64,000 nucleotides of DNA from Desulfovibrio sp. UIB00 (GTDB lineage: Bacteria > Desulfobacterota > Desulfovibrionia > Desulfovibrionales > Desulfovibrionaceae). The stretch covers positions 1 through 64,000 of the forward strand of contig NZ_JAETXJ010000008.1 of the NCBI RefSeq assembly GCF_022508225.1, in the 5' to 3' direction. The notes beneath the pieces were generated by a model. The model saw nothing but the letters and a program-made list of their open reading frames with translations, was not told the DNA's origin and did not search any database. Below, in pieces: positions 9,219-17,998 of this stretch. The position numbers and the translations under genes were made by a program. The stretch's first letter is position 1. Each line of letters begins with the position of its first letter.

Positions 9219-10204
9219 TATCGTGCCAGTCCTTCGCGCAGGATGGTTTCTGTAAAGTAGGTGATGATCATGTCCGCCCCGGCGCGTTTCAGGCCCGTGA
9301 GGGATTCCAGCATGACGGCGCGTTCGTCAATCCAGCCGTTGAGGCCAGCCGCGCGGATCATGGAGTATTCGCCGCTCACCTGATAGGCGCACAGGGGTAC
9401 GCTGGTATTGTCGCGCACGGTGCGAATGATGTCGCTGTAGGGCCCGGCGGGCTTCACAATCAGGGCGTCCGCGCCTTCTTCTAGGTCGGCAAAGGCCTCA
9501 AGCAGGGCTTCTCGGGCGTTGGCCGGGTCCATCTGATAGGATTTACGGTCGCCGCAGGCCGGAGCGCTTTCCGCCGCTTCGCGGAAGGGGCCGTAGTAGG
9601 CCGAGGCGTATTTGACGGCATAAGACATGATAGGCGTTGCCGTAAGGTCGCCTTCGTCCAGCGCCTCGCGGATGGCGGCTACCCGACCATCCATCATGTC
9701 GGAGGGGGCGACCATGTCCGCGCCTGCCGCCGCATGGCTCACCGCTGTTTTGGCAAGCAGGGGCAGGGTGGCGTCGTTGTTCACTTCGCCAGAGGGCATG
9801 AGTACGCCGCAATGCCCGTGACTCATGTATTCGCACAGGCAGACGTCAGTGATGACGTAAAGCTTGGGCCAGCGGTGCTTGAGCAGACGCACGGCCTCCT
9901 GCACGATGCCGTCCTCGGCGTAAGCGCCGGAGGCGTATTCGTCCTTGAGTTCGGGAATGCCGAAAAGAATGACGGATTTCAGGCCTGTATCCACGGCCTT
10001 TTCCACCTGTTTTTCCAGTTCGGCAAGGCTGAGTTGGAACTGACCGGGCATGGAGCCTATTTCTTTGCGAAAGCCCTTGTCGTCAGTTTCCACAACGAAG
10101 TAGGGCATGATGCAGTCTTCAACCAGAAGGGGCGGGGTTTCGCGTACTAGGGAGCGCAGTTCCGGAGTGGCGCGAAGGCGGCGGCCTCTATGGAATGTGG
10201 TCAT
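9218..10204 (-). CDS. hemB: porphobilinogen synthase (delta-aminolevulinic acid dehydratase)
   Basis: Condenses two 5-aminolevulinate molecules into porphobilinogen in the cytoplasm, feeding siroheme, cobalamin and haem synthesis. The two active-site lysines are K198 in MSYAVKYAS and K251 (Schiff base) in LIVKPAG. The zinc-type cysteine triad is C122, C124 and C132, in [12 protein letters not shown], so this is a Zn-dependent form. The length of 328 residues is typical. The gene is first in a short operon with ahbD and a siroheme decarboxylase subunit. AAAGGA lies about eight bases before the ATG. The upstream 270 bases carry the ahbC terminator, so hemB has its own promoter. Confidence 0.96.
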   Translation of the reverse strand: MTTFHRGRRLRATPELRSLVRETPPLLVEDCIMPYFVVETDDKGFRKEIGSMPGQFQLSLAELEKQVEKAVDTGLKSVILFGIPELKDEYASGAYAEDGIVQEAVRLLKHRWPKLYVITDVCLCEYMSHGHCGVLMPSGEVNNDATLPLLAKTAVSHAAAGADMVAPSDMMDGRVAAIREALDEGDLTATPIMSYAVKYASAYYGPFREAAESAPACGDRKSYQMDPANAREALLEAFADLEEGADALIVKPAGPYSDIIRTVRDNTSVPLCAYQVSGEYSMIRAAGLNGWIDERAVMLESLTGLKRAGADMIITYFTETILREGLAR

Positions 10205-10387
10205 GGCTGTTGTCCTTTATTCTGCGAGTTGCAGGTCGGTGCTTGGCCAGCCTGTGCGGCAATGCTGCCGGTGATGCAGTCGTTATTCTGCATGGCAAAT
10301 ACGCGGCTGGCGCGACTGTTGTTTGCACAGCGGCTGCCGGGTGCTTTGTGCAGTATCAGTATGCCCTTGTGTTCGTATAAAAAACAA

Positions 10388-10435
10388 GCGGCGCGCCTGG
10401 GCGGAACGTAGCGGGCTACGACCGAGGCGCGCCGC
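10388..10435 (-). terminator. terminator of the alaS-ahbC transcript
   Basis: The 11-bp stem GCGGCGCGCCT / AGGCGCGCCGC encloses a second stem CGTAG/CTACG. On the minus strand it is followed by TTGTTTTTTAT. It lies just after the ahbC stop and separates alaS-ahbC from hemB-ahbD. Confidence 0.88.
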
Positions 10436-10476
10436 CATGCTTGCACATTCAGCGGAAAAAGGGCTGCGCCGGAGCG

Positions 10477-11661
10477 CTACTTGATGCCGATTTCCTCATC
10501 CGTCAGATAGCAGGCAGGATCCTGAGCCCATTCGTCGCCGTAATAGGCTTCGGCGCGGGCGCGGAAGTTGCCGCCGCAAATGTTCAGGAACTGGCACTTG
10601 GCGCAACGGCCCTTGACGTGGGCTTTCTTGTCCTTGAGCTTGTGCAGCAGTTCGATCTGCGGGTCGTCCCAAATCTGCGAGAAGGGGCGTTCCAGCACGT
10701 TGCCAAAAGTGTGGTCGCGCCAGAACTGGTCGGCGTGAACCTTGCCGTCCCACGAAATACAGCCGATACCGCGACCAGAGCTGTTGCCCTCGTTGTACTG
10801 CAAAAGCTCAAAAACTTCTTCGGCACGCTTGGGATCTTCGCGCTTCATGCGCATCCACACGTAGGGGCCGTCGGCGTGGTTATCGACAGTGAGGATTTCC
10901 TTGGGCTTGCCAGCGTCGAAAAGGGCGCGGGTTTCGTCCATGATAAGATCAAGCACGTGGCGGGTTTCGGCGTGATCCAGATCTTCCTTGATCAGTTCGG
11001 AACCACGGCCAGAGTACACCAGGTGGTAGAAGCAGGCGCGGGGCACTTCCAGATCCTTGAGCAGGCGGAAGATACCGGGAATTTCAGACACGTTGCGCTT
11101 GTTGATGGTAAAGCGCAGGCCCACCTTGAGGCCTTCGGCCTGACAGTTGGCAATGCCTTCGAGCGCTTTTTTGAAAGCACCGGGCACGCCGCGAAACTTA
11201 TCGTGCACGGCTTCCATGCCGTCCAGCGAAATACCAACGTAGGAAAGCCCCACTTCCTTGAGTTCGCGGGCCTTTTCCTTGGTGATAAGCGTGCCGTTGG
11301 TGGAAATAACCGCGCGCATGCCCTTGGAGGTGGCATGGCTGGCAAGCTCCACCAGATCCTTGCGCACCAGCGGTTCGCCGCCGGAGAACAACATGACCGG
11401 CGCGCCGTAGGCCGCCAGATCATTGATCATGGTCTTGGCCTGCTCGGTATTGATATCGTCCGAGCCGTCAACTTCAATGGCGTGGGCGTAGCAATGCACA
11501 CATTTGAGGTTGCAACGCTGGGTCATGTTCCAGACCACAACGGGCTTCTTATCTTTGGAGAACTGCAGCAGGTGCGAGGGCAGCTTGCCCGATTCGCGTC
11601 CGTAACGCAGGGCGTCGGAAGGCTCGACCTGTCCGCAATACAGCTTGGAAATGCCTATCAT
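10477..11661 (-). CDS. ahbC: 12,18-didecarboxysiroheme deacetylase (radical SAM) AhbC
   Basis: Radical SAM enzyme that removes the two acetate side chains of didecarboxysiroheme to give iron-coproporphyrin III, the substrate of AhbD. The family-specific start MIGISKLYCG is present. The radical SAM motif is CNLKCVHC, followed by FSGGEPL. The C-terminal half has further cysteines (CAKCQFLNICGG) for an auxiliary cluster. The 394 residues match the NirJ1/AhbC group. The ATG lies 10 bases after the alaS stop, with AAGGACAAGG between them, so it is very likely co-transcribed with alaS. A strong terminator follows, and hemB-ahbD form the next unit. Confidence 0.92.
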   Translation of the reverse strand: MIGISKLYCGQVEPSDALRYGRESGKLPSHLLQFSKDKKPVVVWNMTQRCNLKCVHCYAHAIEVDGSDDINTEQAKTMINDLAAYGAPVMLFSGGEPLVRKDLVELASHATSKGMRAVISTNGTLITKEKARELKEVGLSYVGISLDGMEAVHDKFRGVPGAFKKALEGIANCQAEGLKVGLRFTINKRNVSEIPGIFRLLKDLEVPRACFYHLVYSGRGSELIKEDLDHAETRHVLDLIMDETRALFDAGKPKEILTVDNHADGPYVWMRMKREDPKRAEEVFELLQYNEGNSSGRGIGCISWDGKVHADQFWRDHTFGNVLERPFSQIWDDPQIELLHKLKDKKAHVKGRCAKCQFLNICGGNFRARAEAYYGDEWAQDPACYLTDEEIGIK

Positions 11662-11671
11662 GGCCTTGTCC

Positions 11672-14347
11672 TTATTGTTCGATGCGTTGTTTCAGCACGG
11701 CAAAGGCCTCGTCAATGCCATCGGCCTTTGTGCCGCCCGCCTGGGCCAGGTCGGGTCTGCCGCCGCCGGAGCCGCCGCAGGGAGCGGCTACGTCCTTGAT
11801 AAGCGCGGGAGCAGTGAATTTTCCGTGCAGGTCTTTGGAAACGTAAAGCAAAAGCCCCACCTTGCCGTCTTCGGCTGTTGCCAGGCAGACAACGGCATTG
11901 TCGGCAAGGCGCGAGCGCACATCGTCCATGACTTCGCGCAGGGCTTTCACAGGAACATTGTCAAGTTTGGCGGCCAGCATGCGCACTCCGTTGACGTCCT
12001 GCGCGCGGGCGGCCAGATCGGCCCCGGTGGCAGGAGCGGCAGCGGCCTTTTCCGAGGCCTTGCGCAGCTTTTTCACATCGCCTTGCAGGGCGGTCACGCG
12101 CTCGGCCAACTGGCCGGGGCGCGCCTTGAGTATGCCCGAAAGCGCGGCAAGTTCCGCGCGCTGTTCAACAGCCTGGGCATAGGCATTCCAGCCGGTTACG
12201 GCCTCTATGCGCCGCGTGCCGGCGGCCACGCCGCTTTCAGAAACGATCATGAAGGCCCCGGCCTCGCCGGTGCGTTCAAGGTGTGTGCCGCCGCACAGTT
12301 CCACAGATTCAGGTTCGCCTTTTTCCGCGCCGGAAACTGTGAGCACGCGCACAATATCGCCATATTTTTCGCCAAACAGGGCCATTGCTCCGGTTGCCAT
12401 GGCTTCGGCCACGGGCATTTCCCTGGCGGCCACAGGCAGGTCGGCCATGATGGCGCGGTTCACGTCGCGCTCCACCGCCGCCAGTTCTTCGGGCGTGAGG
12501 GCCGCAATGTGTGAAAAGTCAAAACGCAGGCGGTGCGGGTCAACCAGAGAACCGGCCTGCTTCACATGGGTGCCCAGCGCGCGGCGCAGGGCGGCGTGGA
12601 GCAGGTGGGTGCAGGTGTGGTTGCGGGCAGTGGATTTGCGCTGGTCGGCGTCCACCTTGAGGGTGGCCTCGCCGCCCTTGTGCAGCTCACCCTTGGTCAC
12701 TTCAATTTCATGCACCAGCAGGGTGGGGGCAGGCTTGTGGGTGGTCAGCACCCGCGCCTCGCCGGAGGTGCTTGCCAGCGTGCCCATGTCGCCAGCCTGG
12801 CCGCCGCCCTCGCCGTAAAAAGGCGTGGCAGCGGTAATGGCGTAGCCGGTGTCGCCTTCGCCGAGGTCGGCCACTTCTTCACCAGCGGCATTGAGCAGCA
12901 GGGTCAGGGGGCTGGTTTCGGTCAGGCGTTCATAACCCACAAAGGTACTGGTTACGCCAGCGTCCAGCAGGGGCTTGAACACGTTTGCGCCGTCAGCCTG
13001 GCCCAGTAGGCCGCCTTTTTTCTGATGTTCTCGGGCGCGCTTGCGCTGTTCGCCCATGTGCTTTTCAAAGCCCTTGGCGTCAGCGGTGAAGCCGCGCTTT
13101 TCGGCAACGTCAGTCACGATATCGAGCGGGAAGCCATAGGTGTCGTACAGCTTGAAGCAGAACTCACCAGGAATCTGCATCTGCCCGGCGGCTTTGAGGG
13201 TCGCCAGTTCTTCATCCAGAAGCTCCAGACCCTTTTGCAGGGTGAGGGAGAAACGCTGTTCTTCCTCGTGCACGGCGCGGGCGATAAAGTCGGCATGTTC
13301 GGTCAGTTCGGGATAGGCGTCGCCCATCACTTCCGTAACCTTGCGGGCCACCTTGTACATGAAGGGTTCGTTCACGCCAATGAGCGTGGCAAAGCGCAGG
13401 GCGCGGCGAATCAAACGACGCAGCACATAGCCCCGGCCCTCGTTGGAGGGCAGCACGCCGCCAGCCACAAGGAAGGCCGCCGAGCGGCTGTGGTCGGCAA
13501 TGACGCGCAGGGCCGTATCCACATCGTTGGTGTCGGGCGCGCTGAAGCTGTAGCTCACATTGGCAAGCGATGCGGCGTACTGGATGATTTCCTGAAACAG
13601 GTCGCAGTCAAAGTTGGAGCGCTTGCCCTGCGCAACGGCGGCCATGCGTTCAAGCCCCATGCCCGTATCAATGTTGGGATTGGCAAGAGCCACGCGGGTG
13701 CCGTCGGCAGACTGGTCAAACTGGGTGAACACGAGGTTCCAGATTTCAAGGAACCGGTCGCAGTCGCACTTGCCGATGCCGCAGTCCGGCCCGCAAGACA
13801 TGTCTTCGCCCTGATCCACATAAATTTCGGAACAGGGGCCGCAGGGGCCGGTATCGCCCATGGTCCAGAAGTTGTCTTTTTCGCCCATGCGCACGATGCG
13901 GTCGGCGGGCAGCCCGGCAACTTCGGCCCAAATGGCCGCAGCTTCGTCATCTTCGCGGAACACTGTGACCCAGAGCTTTTCCTTGGGCAGTTCAAGCTCC
14001 TTGGTTACAAATTCCCAGGCCCAGGTGATGGCTTCGCGCTTGAAATAGTCGCCGAAAGAAAAGTTGCCCAGCATTTCAAAAAACGTGTGGTGGCGCGCTG
14101 TGCGGCCCACGTTTTCAAGGTCGTTGTGCTTGCCCGAAACGCGCAGACATTTCTGGCAGGTGGTGGCGCGGCTGTATGCACGCTTTTCCTCGCCAAGAAA
14201 CAGCTTTTTGAATTGCACCATGCCAGCATTGGTGAACAGCAGGGTGGGGTCGTTGGGCGGAATGATGGGGCCGGATTCGACAATTTCATGCTGGTGGCGT
14301 TTGAAAAATTCGAGGTAGCGGCTGCGGATTTCTTTGGCGGTGAGCAT
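11672..14347 (-). CDS. alaS: alanyl-tRNA synthetase
   Basis: Class II aminoacyl-tRNA synthetase that charges tRNA-Ala and edits mischarged Ser and Gly. The 891-residue protein carries the catalytic core at the N-terminus ([10 protein letters not shown]), the editing-domain HTCTH near residues 576-580, and the zinc-binding CGGTH near 685. The C-terminal oligomerisation (DHHA1-like) part follows, with [12 protein letters not shown] close to the end. GGAG lies about seven bases before the ATG. It is followed without a terminator by ahbC. The pairing with haem genes looks positional and not functional. Confidence 0.97.
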   Translation of the reverse strand: MLTAKEIRSRYLEFFKRHQHEIVESGPIIPPNDPTLLFTNAGMVQFKKLFLGEEKRAYSRATTCQKCLRVSGKHNDLENVGRTARHHTFFEMLGNFSFGDYFKREAITWAWEFVTKELELPKEKLWVTVFREDDEAAAIWAEVAGLPADRIVRMGEKDNFWTMGDTGPCGPCSEIYVDQGEDMSCGPDCGIGKCDCDRFLEIWNLVFTQFDQSADGTRVALANPNIDTGMGLERMAAVAQGKRSNFDCDLFQEIIQYAASLANVSYSFSAPDTNDVDTALRVIADHSRSAAFLVAGGVLPSNEGRGYVLRRLIRRALRFATLIGVNEPFMYKVARKVTEVMGDAYPELTEHADFIARAVHEEEQRFSLTLQKGLELLDEELATLKAAGQMQIPGEFCFKLYDTYGFPLDIVTDVAEKRGFTADAKGFEKHMGEQRKRAREHQKKGGLLGQADGANVFKPLLDAGVTSTFVGYERLTETSPLTLLLNAAGEEVADLGEGDTGYAITAATPFYGEGGGQAGDMGTLASTSGEARVLTTHKPAPTLLVHEIEVTKGELHKGGEATLKVDADQRKSTARNHTCTHLLHAALRRALGTHVKQAGSLVDPHRLRFDFSHIAALTPEELAAVERDVNRAIMADLPVAAREMPVAEAMATGAMALFGEKYGDIVRVLTVSGAEKGEPESVELCGGTHLERTGEAGAFMIVSESGVAAGTRRIEAVTGWNAYAQAVEQRAELAALSGILKARPGQLAERVTALQGDVKKLRKASEKAAAAPATGADLAARAQDVNGVRMLAAKLDNVPVKALREVMDDVRSRLADNAVVCLATAEDGKVGLLLYVSKDLHGKFTAPALIKDVAAPCGGSGGGRPDLAQAGGTKADGIDEAFAVLKQRIEQ

Positions 14348-14380
14348 TTACTGGCTCCGTAATGGGGTCTGCGCGAACAA

Positions 14381-14409
14381 CGACCGCGCACCACCAAGGC
14401 GCGCGGTCG
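14381..14409 (-). terminator. hairpin after recA
   Basis: A 9-bp stem CGACCGCGC / GCGCGGTCG lies between the recA stop and the alaS start. On the minus strand only a short TTGTT follows, so termination may be partial and could let some recA transcript run into alaS. Confidence 0.55.
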
Positions 14410-14426
14410 CAGGTAAAAAATGGCCT

Positions 14427-15509
14427 TTATTCGTAAGTGGGCGCGGGGGCTTCCCCTTCGTCCAGGTCTTCTGCGGTGGGCGTGAATTCCTTGGGGTTCA
14501 AACCCAGAAATTCCACAACCTTGGCTTCAATCTGGTTGCGCAGATCAAGGTTTTCGTCCAGCAGCGCGCGTACTTTTTCGCGCCCCTGGCCGAGCTTCTC
14601 GCTGCCAAATGCAAACCACGAGCCGCTCTGGTCGATGATCTTGGCTTCAATGCCGAGGTCAAGCAGTTCGCCGGAGCGCGAAATGCCCTGACCGTACAGA
14701 ATATCAAAAATGGCGCTGCGGAAGGGCGGGGCAACCTTGTTTTTGACCACCTTGACCCTTGTGCGCGAGCCGAAGGATTCTTCCTTGTCCTTGAGGGTCT
14801 GGATGCGGCGGATGTCCAGCCGCACGGAAGAATAGAACTTGAGCGCGTTGCCGCCAGTGGTGGTTTCGGGGCTGCCGTAGCCGGTGACGCCGATCTTCAT
14901 GCGGATCTGGTTGATGAAGATGACGGACGTGCGCGATTTGTGGATGGTGCCAGTGAGGCGGCGCATGGCATGCGACATGAGGCGGGCGTGACCGCCTACC
15001 TGCGATTCGCCCATGTCGCCTTCCAGTTCGGCCTGCGGAATAAGCGCGGCCACGGAGTCGACCACCACAAGGTCAACCGCGCCGGAACGCACGAGCATGT
15101 CGGCAATGTCCAGCGCCTGTTCGCCGTAGTCGGGCTGCGAGATGAGCAGTTCGTCAGTGTTGACGCCGAGTCGCTTGGCGTAAGAAACGTCAAGGGCATG
15201 TTCTGCGTCCACAAAGGCGCAGGTGCCGCCCATTTTTTGGCATTCTGCGATGATGTGCAGGGTCAGCGTGGTTTTGCCCGAAGATTCCGGGCCAAAAATT
15301 TCGCTGATGCGCCCGCGCGGAATGCCCCCCACGCCAAGGGCCAGATCAAGGCCGATGGAACCTGTGGGGATCACGGGGATATTGACGTGGGCATCGTCGG
15401 AAAGCTTCATCACAGCGCCCTTGCCGTACTTGCGCTCAATGGTGGCAAGTGCGGTGCCCAAGGCTTCGGCGCGCGCGTTTTCCTGACTCATGGCCGGTTT
15501 CTTCGCCAT
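14427..15509 (-). CDS. recA: recombinase RecA
   Basis: DNA-dependent ATPase of homologous recombination, and co-protease for LexA in the SOS response. Walker A is GPESSGKTT near residues 73-81. The RecA landmarks [15 protein letters not shown] and YGKGAVMKL are intact, as is NQIRMKIGV, which leads into loop L1/L2. The C-terminus is acidic, as usual. Length is 360 residues. GGAG lies nine bases before the chosen ATG; a second in-frame ATG six codons later is possible. A good sigma70-like promoter lies upstream (15621-15649). No clear SOS box was picked out by eye. Confidence 0.97.
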   Translation of the reverse strand: MAKKPAMSQENARAEALGTALATIERKYGKGAVMKLSDDAHVNIPVIPTGSIGLDLALGVGGIPRGRISEIFGPESSGKTTLTLHIIAECQKMGGTCAFVDAEHALDVSYAKRLGVNTDELLISQPDYGEQALDIADMLVRSGAVDLVVVDSVAALIPQAELEGDMGESQVGGHARLMSHAMRRLTGTIHKSRTSVIFINQIRMKIGVTGYGSPETTTGGNALKFYSSVRLDIRRIQTLKDKEESFGSRTRVKVVKNKVAPPFRSAIFDILYGQGISRSGELLDLGIEAKIIDQSGSWFAFGSEKLGQGREKVRALLDENLDLRNQIEAKVVEFLGLNPKEFTPTAEDLDEGEAPAPTYE

Positions 15510-15620
15510 AGCTCATTGCTCCGGGTAAAAATATCTTCAAGCGCGTCAGTGTAGCAGACCAAGGCGGGCAAGGCAAATGCCAGATTGGCGGAGGGCCTGC
15601 GCTTGTGTCGTTAATAATTG

Positions 15621-15649
15621 AGTATAATTCCTGATAATGATAATTGCAA
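15621..15649 (-). promoter_or_regulatory. sigma70-like promoter for recA
   Basis: Read on the minus strand, TTGCAA (15649-15644) and TATACT (15626-15621) are separated by exactly 17 bases, a near-consensus sigma70 promoter. It points into recA, whose ATG is about 110 bases downstream. Its spacer contains the GATAATGATAAT element described separately. Confidence 0.62.
15633..15644. promoter_or_regulatory. GATAATGATAAT, Fur-box-like half-palindrome
   Basis: The 12 bases GATAATGATAAT match the first two hexamers of the classical enterobacterial Fur box exactly; the third, inverted hexamer is degenerate. The element overlaps the recA promoter spacer and lies about 80 bases before the PP-loop gene. 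Published Desulfovibrio Fur sites have a different consensus, so a chance AT-rich match is quite possible. Confidence 0.3.
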
Positions 15650-15720
15650 GCAGGCAAAAGCCGCGCAAGGTCAGTATGCTCCTCTTGCGCACGGGCGATT
15701 GCTGTCGTACAAGCGCGGGC

Positions 15721-16872
15721 ATGAGCGATTCTCCCCAAATCATCGTACTATTTTCCGGCGGGCTCGACAGCCTGCTCACAGCAAAACTGCTTGAACGTCA
15801 GGGTCTCGCCGTGCGTTGCCTGCATTTTTATTCGCCCTTCTTTGGCGGCGAAGCTGTGGCGGCACGTTGGCGCAAGACTTACGATCTTGATATTGTTACT
15901 CAGGATGTCGGCCCCCAGTTTGCCGCCATGCTGCGCCAAAGGCCGGAACACGGCTTTGGCAAGGTGCTCAACCCCTGCGTTGACTGCAAGATACTGCTGC
16001 TGCGCGAGGCCCGCAAATATATGGAAAGCGTGGGCGCCAAGGCTCTGGCTTCGGGCGAGGTGCTGGGCCAGCGGCCCATGTCGCAGCGGCGCGACACGCT
16101 GAACGTCATCATGCGCGACGCCGCCGTGGCTGACATCCTGCTGCGCCCCCTGTGCGCCAAGCATCTGCCGCCGACCCCTGTGGAAGAAAGCGGGCTTGTG
16201 GACCGCTCGCGCCTGCTGGGTATCTGGGGCAGGGGCCGCACCGAGCAGCTGAACCTTGCCAAGGAATACGGCATCAAGGAAATCCCCACTCCGGGGGGCG
16301 GCTGCCGTCTGACCGAGCGCGAGAACGCCCGCCGCTACTGGCTGGTGCTTACGCGCTTGCCGGAGCCAAGCGCCAATGATTTTACCCTTGCCAATCTTGG
16401 GCGTCAGTTCTGGCACAGCGAGGGACAGAACCACTACTGGCTGTGCGTTGGCCGCAACAGCGCGGACAACGACCTGCTGGCCGCCGCCGCAGGGCCGGAC
16501 GACCTGATCCTGCGCATGCGCGATATGCCGGGGCCACTGGCACTGGCCCGCAATGGGGCCTTGTGGCCCGAGGACGTGCTGCGCACCGCCTGTCAGATGA
16601 CAGCCTCCTACGCGCCCAAGGCCGTGGCCACTGGGGGGGATGTGTTTGTGCGCGCCCGCCGTGGCGAGGAATTCACAGACATATCCGTTCCCACGCAGCG
16701 TTGCGAGGATCTGTGGAACGAACCCGCCTGGGACGAGATAAAGGGCGTTATCCGCGCTGAAGCGCGCGAACGGCAGGCCGCACAGGATGCCGCCAAGGCT
16801 GCAGCACGCGAAGCCCGCTACGAGGCCGAGCGACTTGAAGCCGGACGGGAAGACGATCCAACTGGTGCCTGA
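15721..16872 (+). CDS. PP-loop (MnmA/ThiI-like) protein with NFACT-R-like C-terminal domain
   Basis: Predicted RNA-thiolation ATPase. The N-terminal PP-loop motif is LFSGGLDS (S12-S17). A CxxC pair, NPCVDC (C86, C89), and the GEVLGQRPMSQ stretch are typical of the MnmA/TrmU-like subgroup with a PP-loop. The C-terminal part (about residues 215-320, with FWHSEGQNHYWLCVGRNSADND) resembles the RNA-binding NFACT-R-type domain known to be fused to such PP-loop domains. The last 50 residues are an Ala/Glu/Arg-rich charged helix. The frame is open from 15637, but that region overlaps promoter-like sequence; MSDSPQ at 15721 fits the family start, although its ribosome-binding site is weak (ATG 15676 is an alternative). 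The exact tRNA substrate is unknown. Confidence 0.78.
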   Translation: MSDSPQIIVLFSGGLDSLLTAKLLERQGLAVRCLHFYSPFFGGEAVAARWRKTYDLDIVTQDVGPQFAAMLRQRPEHGFGKVLNPCVDCKILLLREARKYMESVGAKALASGEVLGQRPMSQRRDTLNVIMRDAAVADILLRPLCAKHLPPTPVEESGLVDRSRLLGIWGRGRTEQLNLAKEYGIKEIPTPGGGCRLTERENARRYWLVLTRLPEPSANDFTLANLGRQFWHSEGQNHYWLCVGRNSADNDLLAAAAGPDDLILRMRDMPGPLALARNGALWPEDVLRTACQMTASYAPKAVATGGDVFVRARRGEEFTDISVPTQRCEDLWNEPAWDEIKGVIRAEARERQAAQDAAKAAAREARYEAERLEAGREDDPTGA

Positions 16873-17205
16873 TTGCCACGCAACGTTCACCATAACTTCT
16901 TATTGTTGTGCTTTTATGACACCTTAGGCCCCGGTTTCACCGGGGTTTCTGTTTGTGCCAGTCGCCAAAGTGCATGCTTTGCGTAATCTTGAGGGCACAG
17001 CTTTACAAAGATTGCGCATGTAGCTATATGAGTCCATTGCATCAAAAGAGCATTTTCATTGAGAGGTGCTCTGAGCGGGCCATGCCGCCGCATGGCTGGC
17101 CAACGTAGGATATGCGGTGCGAATTGCTTGCGCCATGCATGTTCCTGCAAGGCCTATGAGTAGACCGTTCATGCGCCCCCCAGCGGCGTCCGCCGGAGGA
17201 TTTAA
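16873..17205. other. 333-bp gap before dksA
   Basis: No gene was seen. The region holds the terminator at 16929-16954 and then about 250 bases of dksA leader. A small GCCATG/CATGGC stem lies at 17079-17096. GGAGG sits just before the dksA ATG. No confident promoter could be chosen. Confidence 0.5.
16929..16954 (+). terminator. terminator of the PP-loop gene
   Basis: A 7-bp stem CCCCGGT / ACCGGGG with a 3-base loop is followed by TTTCTGTTTG. It lies about 55 bases past the stop codon. Confidence 0.78.
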
Positions 17206-17568
17206 ATGGATCACAAGGATTTGGAATACTTTCGCAAGCTTCTTTCCGACATGCTTGAAGAAGCGAAGCAGAAGGGTGACAGCACCCTGGAAGAACTGAC
17301 GGATAGCAACGAAGTGTTTGCCGACCCGGCTGACCGCGCCACTGCAGAATCCGACAGGGCCTTTACCCTGCGCATCCGTGACCGTGAGCGCCGCCTGATC
17401 CGCAAGATCCAGGCAGCCCTTACCCGCATTGACGATGGCACCTACGGGATTTGCGAAGACTGCGGCGACGACATCAGCGTTCCCCGTCTCAAGGCCCGGC
17501 CTGTGACGCGTTTGTGCATCAACTGCAAAGCTAAACAGGAAGAAGACGAACACCTTCGCGGCGATTAA
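17206..17568 (+). CDS. dksA: RNA polymerase-binding transcription factor DksA
   Basis: Secondary-channel regulator that works with ppGpp to lower stable-RNA transcription and raise amino-acid promoters. The 120-residue protein is mostly an antiparallel coiled coil with the functional tip motif DxxDxA (D40, D43, A45 in ADPADRA), which separates true DksA from inactive relatives. The zinc finger has all four cysteines (C83, C86, C104, C107). GGAGG with correct spacing precedes the ATG. It lies between the PP-loop gene and rqcH on the same strand, but with its own gap on each side. Confidence 0.93.
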   Translation: MDHKDLEYFRKLLSDMLEEAKQKGDSTLEELTDSNEVFADPADRATAESDRAFTLRIRDRERRLIRKIQAALTRIDDGTYGICEDCGDDISVPRLKARPVTRLCINCKAKQEEDEHLRGD

Positions 17569-17998
17569 CGTCATTTCTTTGCCTTAAAGGCACTGTTTTT
17601 GTTGCTTTCGGCCAGGCGGGCGCTGCGCTCGCGCACTCCCGCTTGCGCCTGACGGCATGCATGCTTCGGGCAGGCTCCCGGTGGTTCTGCTTTGCAGCGG
17701 GGGGCTGGCGAACTGGGTCTGCAAGACTTCCGGCCTGTTCGCAACGGTCGTACCATGCCAATGGAAAGAGCTGGCGAGGCTGTTACTCAAACCGTCTGCG
17801 CAATTATGCCAGCCTGCGGTCTGCCATCGGTTGCGCCTGGAACTGCGTTTGCCGCTGCATCTGCGCATGCGCTGGGGACGTTGTGCGGCCTTGTCTTCAA
17901 CAGGGCAAGGTCTTCCCTGCCGAGCCCCTGCCGCGCTTTGCCGCCTTGCCCCTGTTTACTCCCCAGCCATTCACCTTGCCCCTAAGCCGGTTTTTTCT
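17569..17998. other. 430-bp gap between dksA and rqcH
   Basis: The rqcH frame stays open back to 17657, but the extra 114 residues look like translated non-coding DNA (Cys/Pro/Leu-rich, no domain), so this is treated as intergenic. A weak TGCC/GGCA stem followed by TGTTTTTGTTG at about 17579-17603 could end dksA. The rest is GC-rich with no clear element. Confidence 0.5.

Noticed and set aside
10201..10293. 30-codon frame directly before hemB with an ATGA overlap, possible leader peptide
   Set aside because: There is no ribosome-binding site before its ATG and the composition is unremarkable. It could be revisited if transcripts cover it.
17657..17998. 114-residue N-terminal extension of RqcH
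   Set aside because: Cys/Pro/Leu-rich nonsense-like sequence; the NFACT-N domain begins exactly at ATG 17999.
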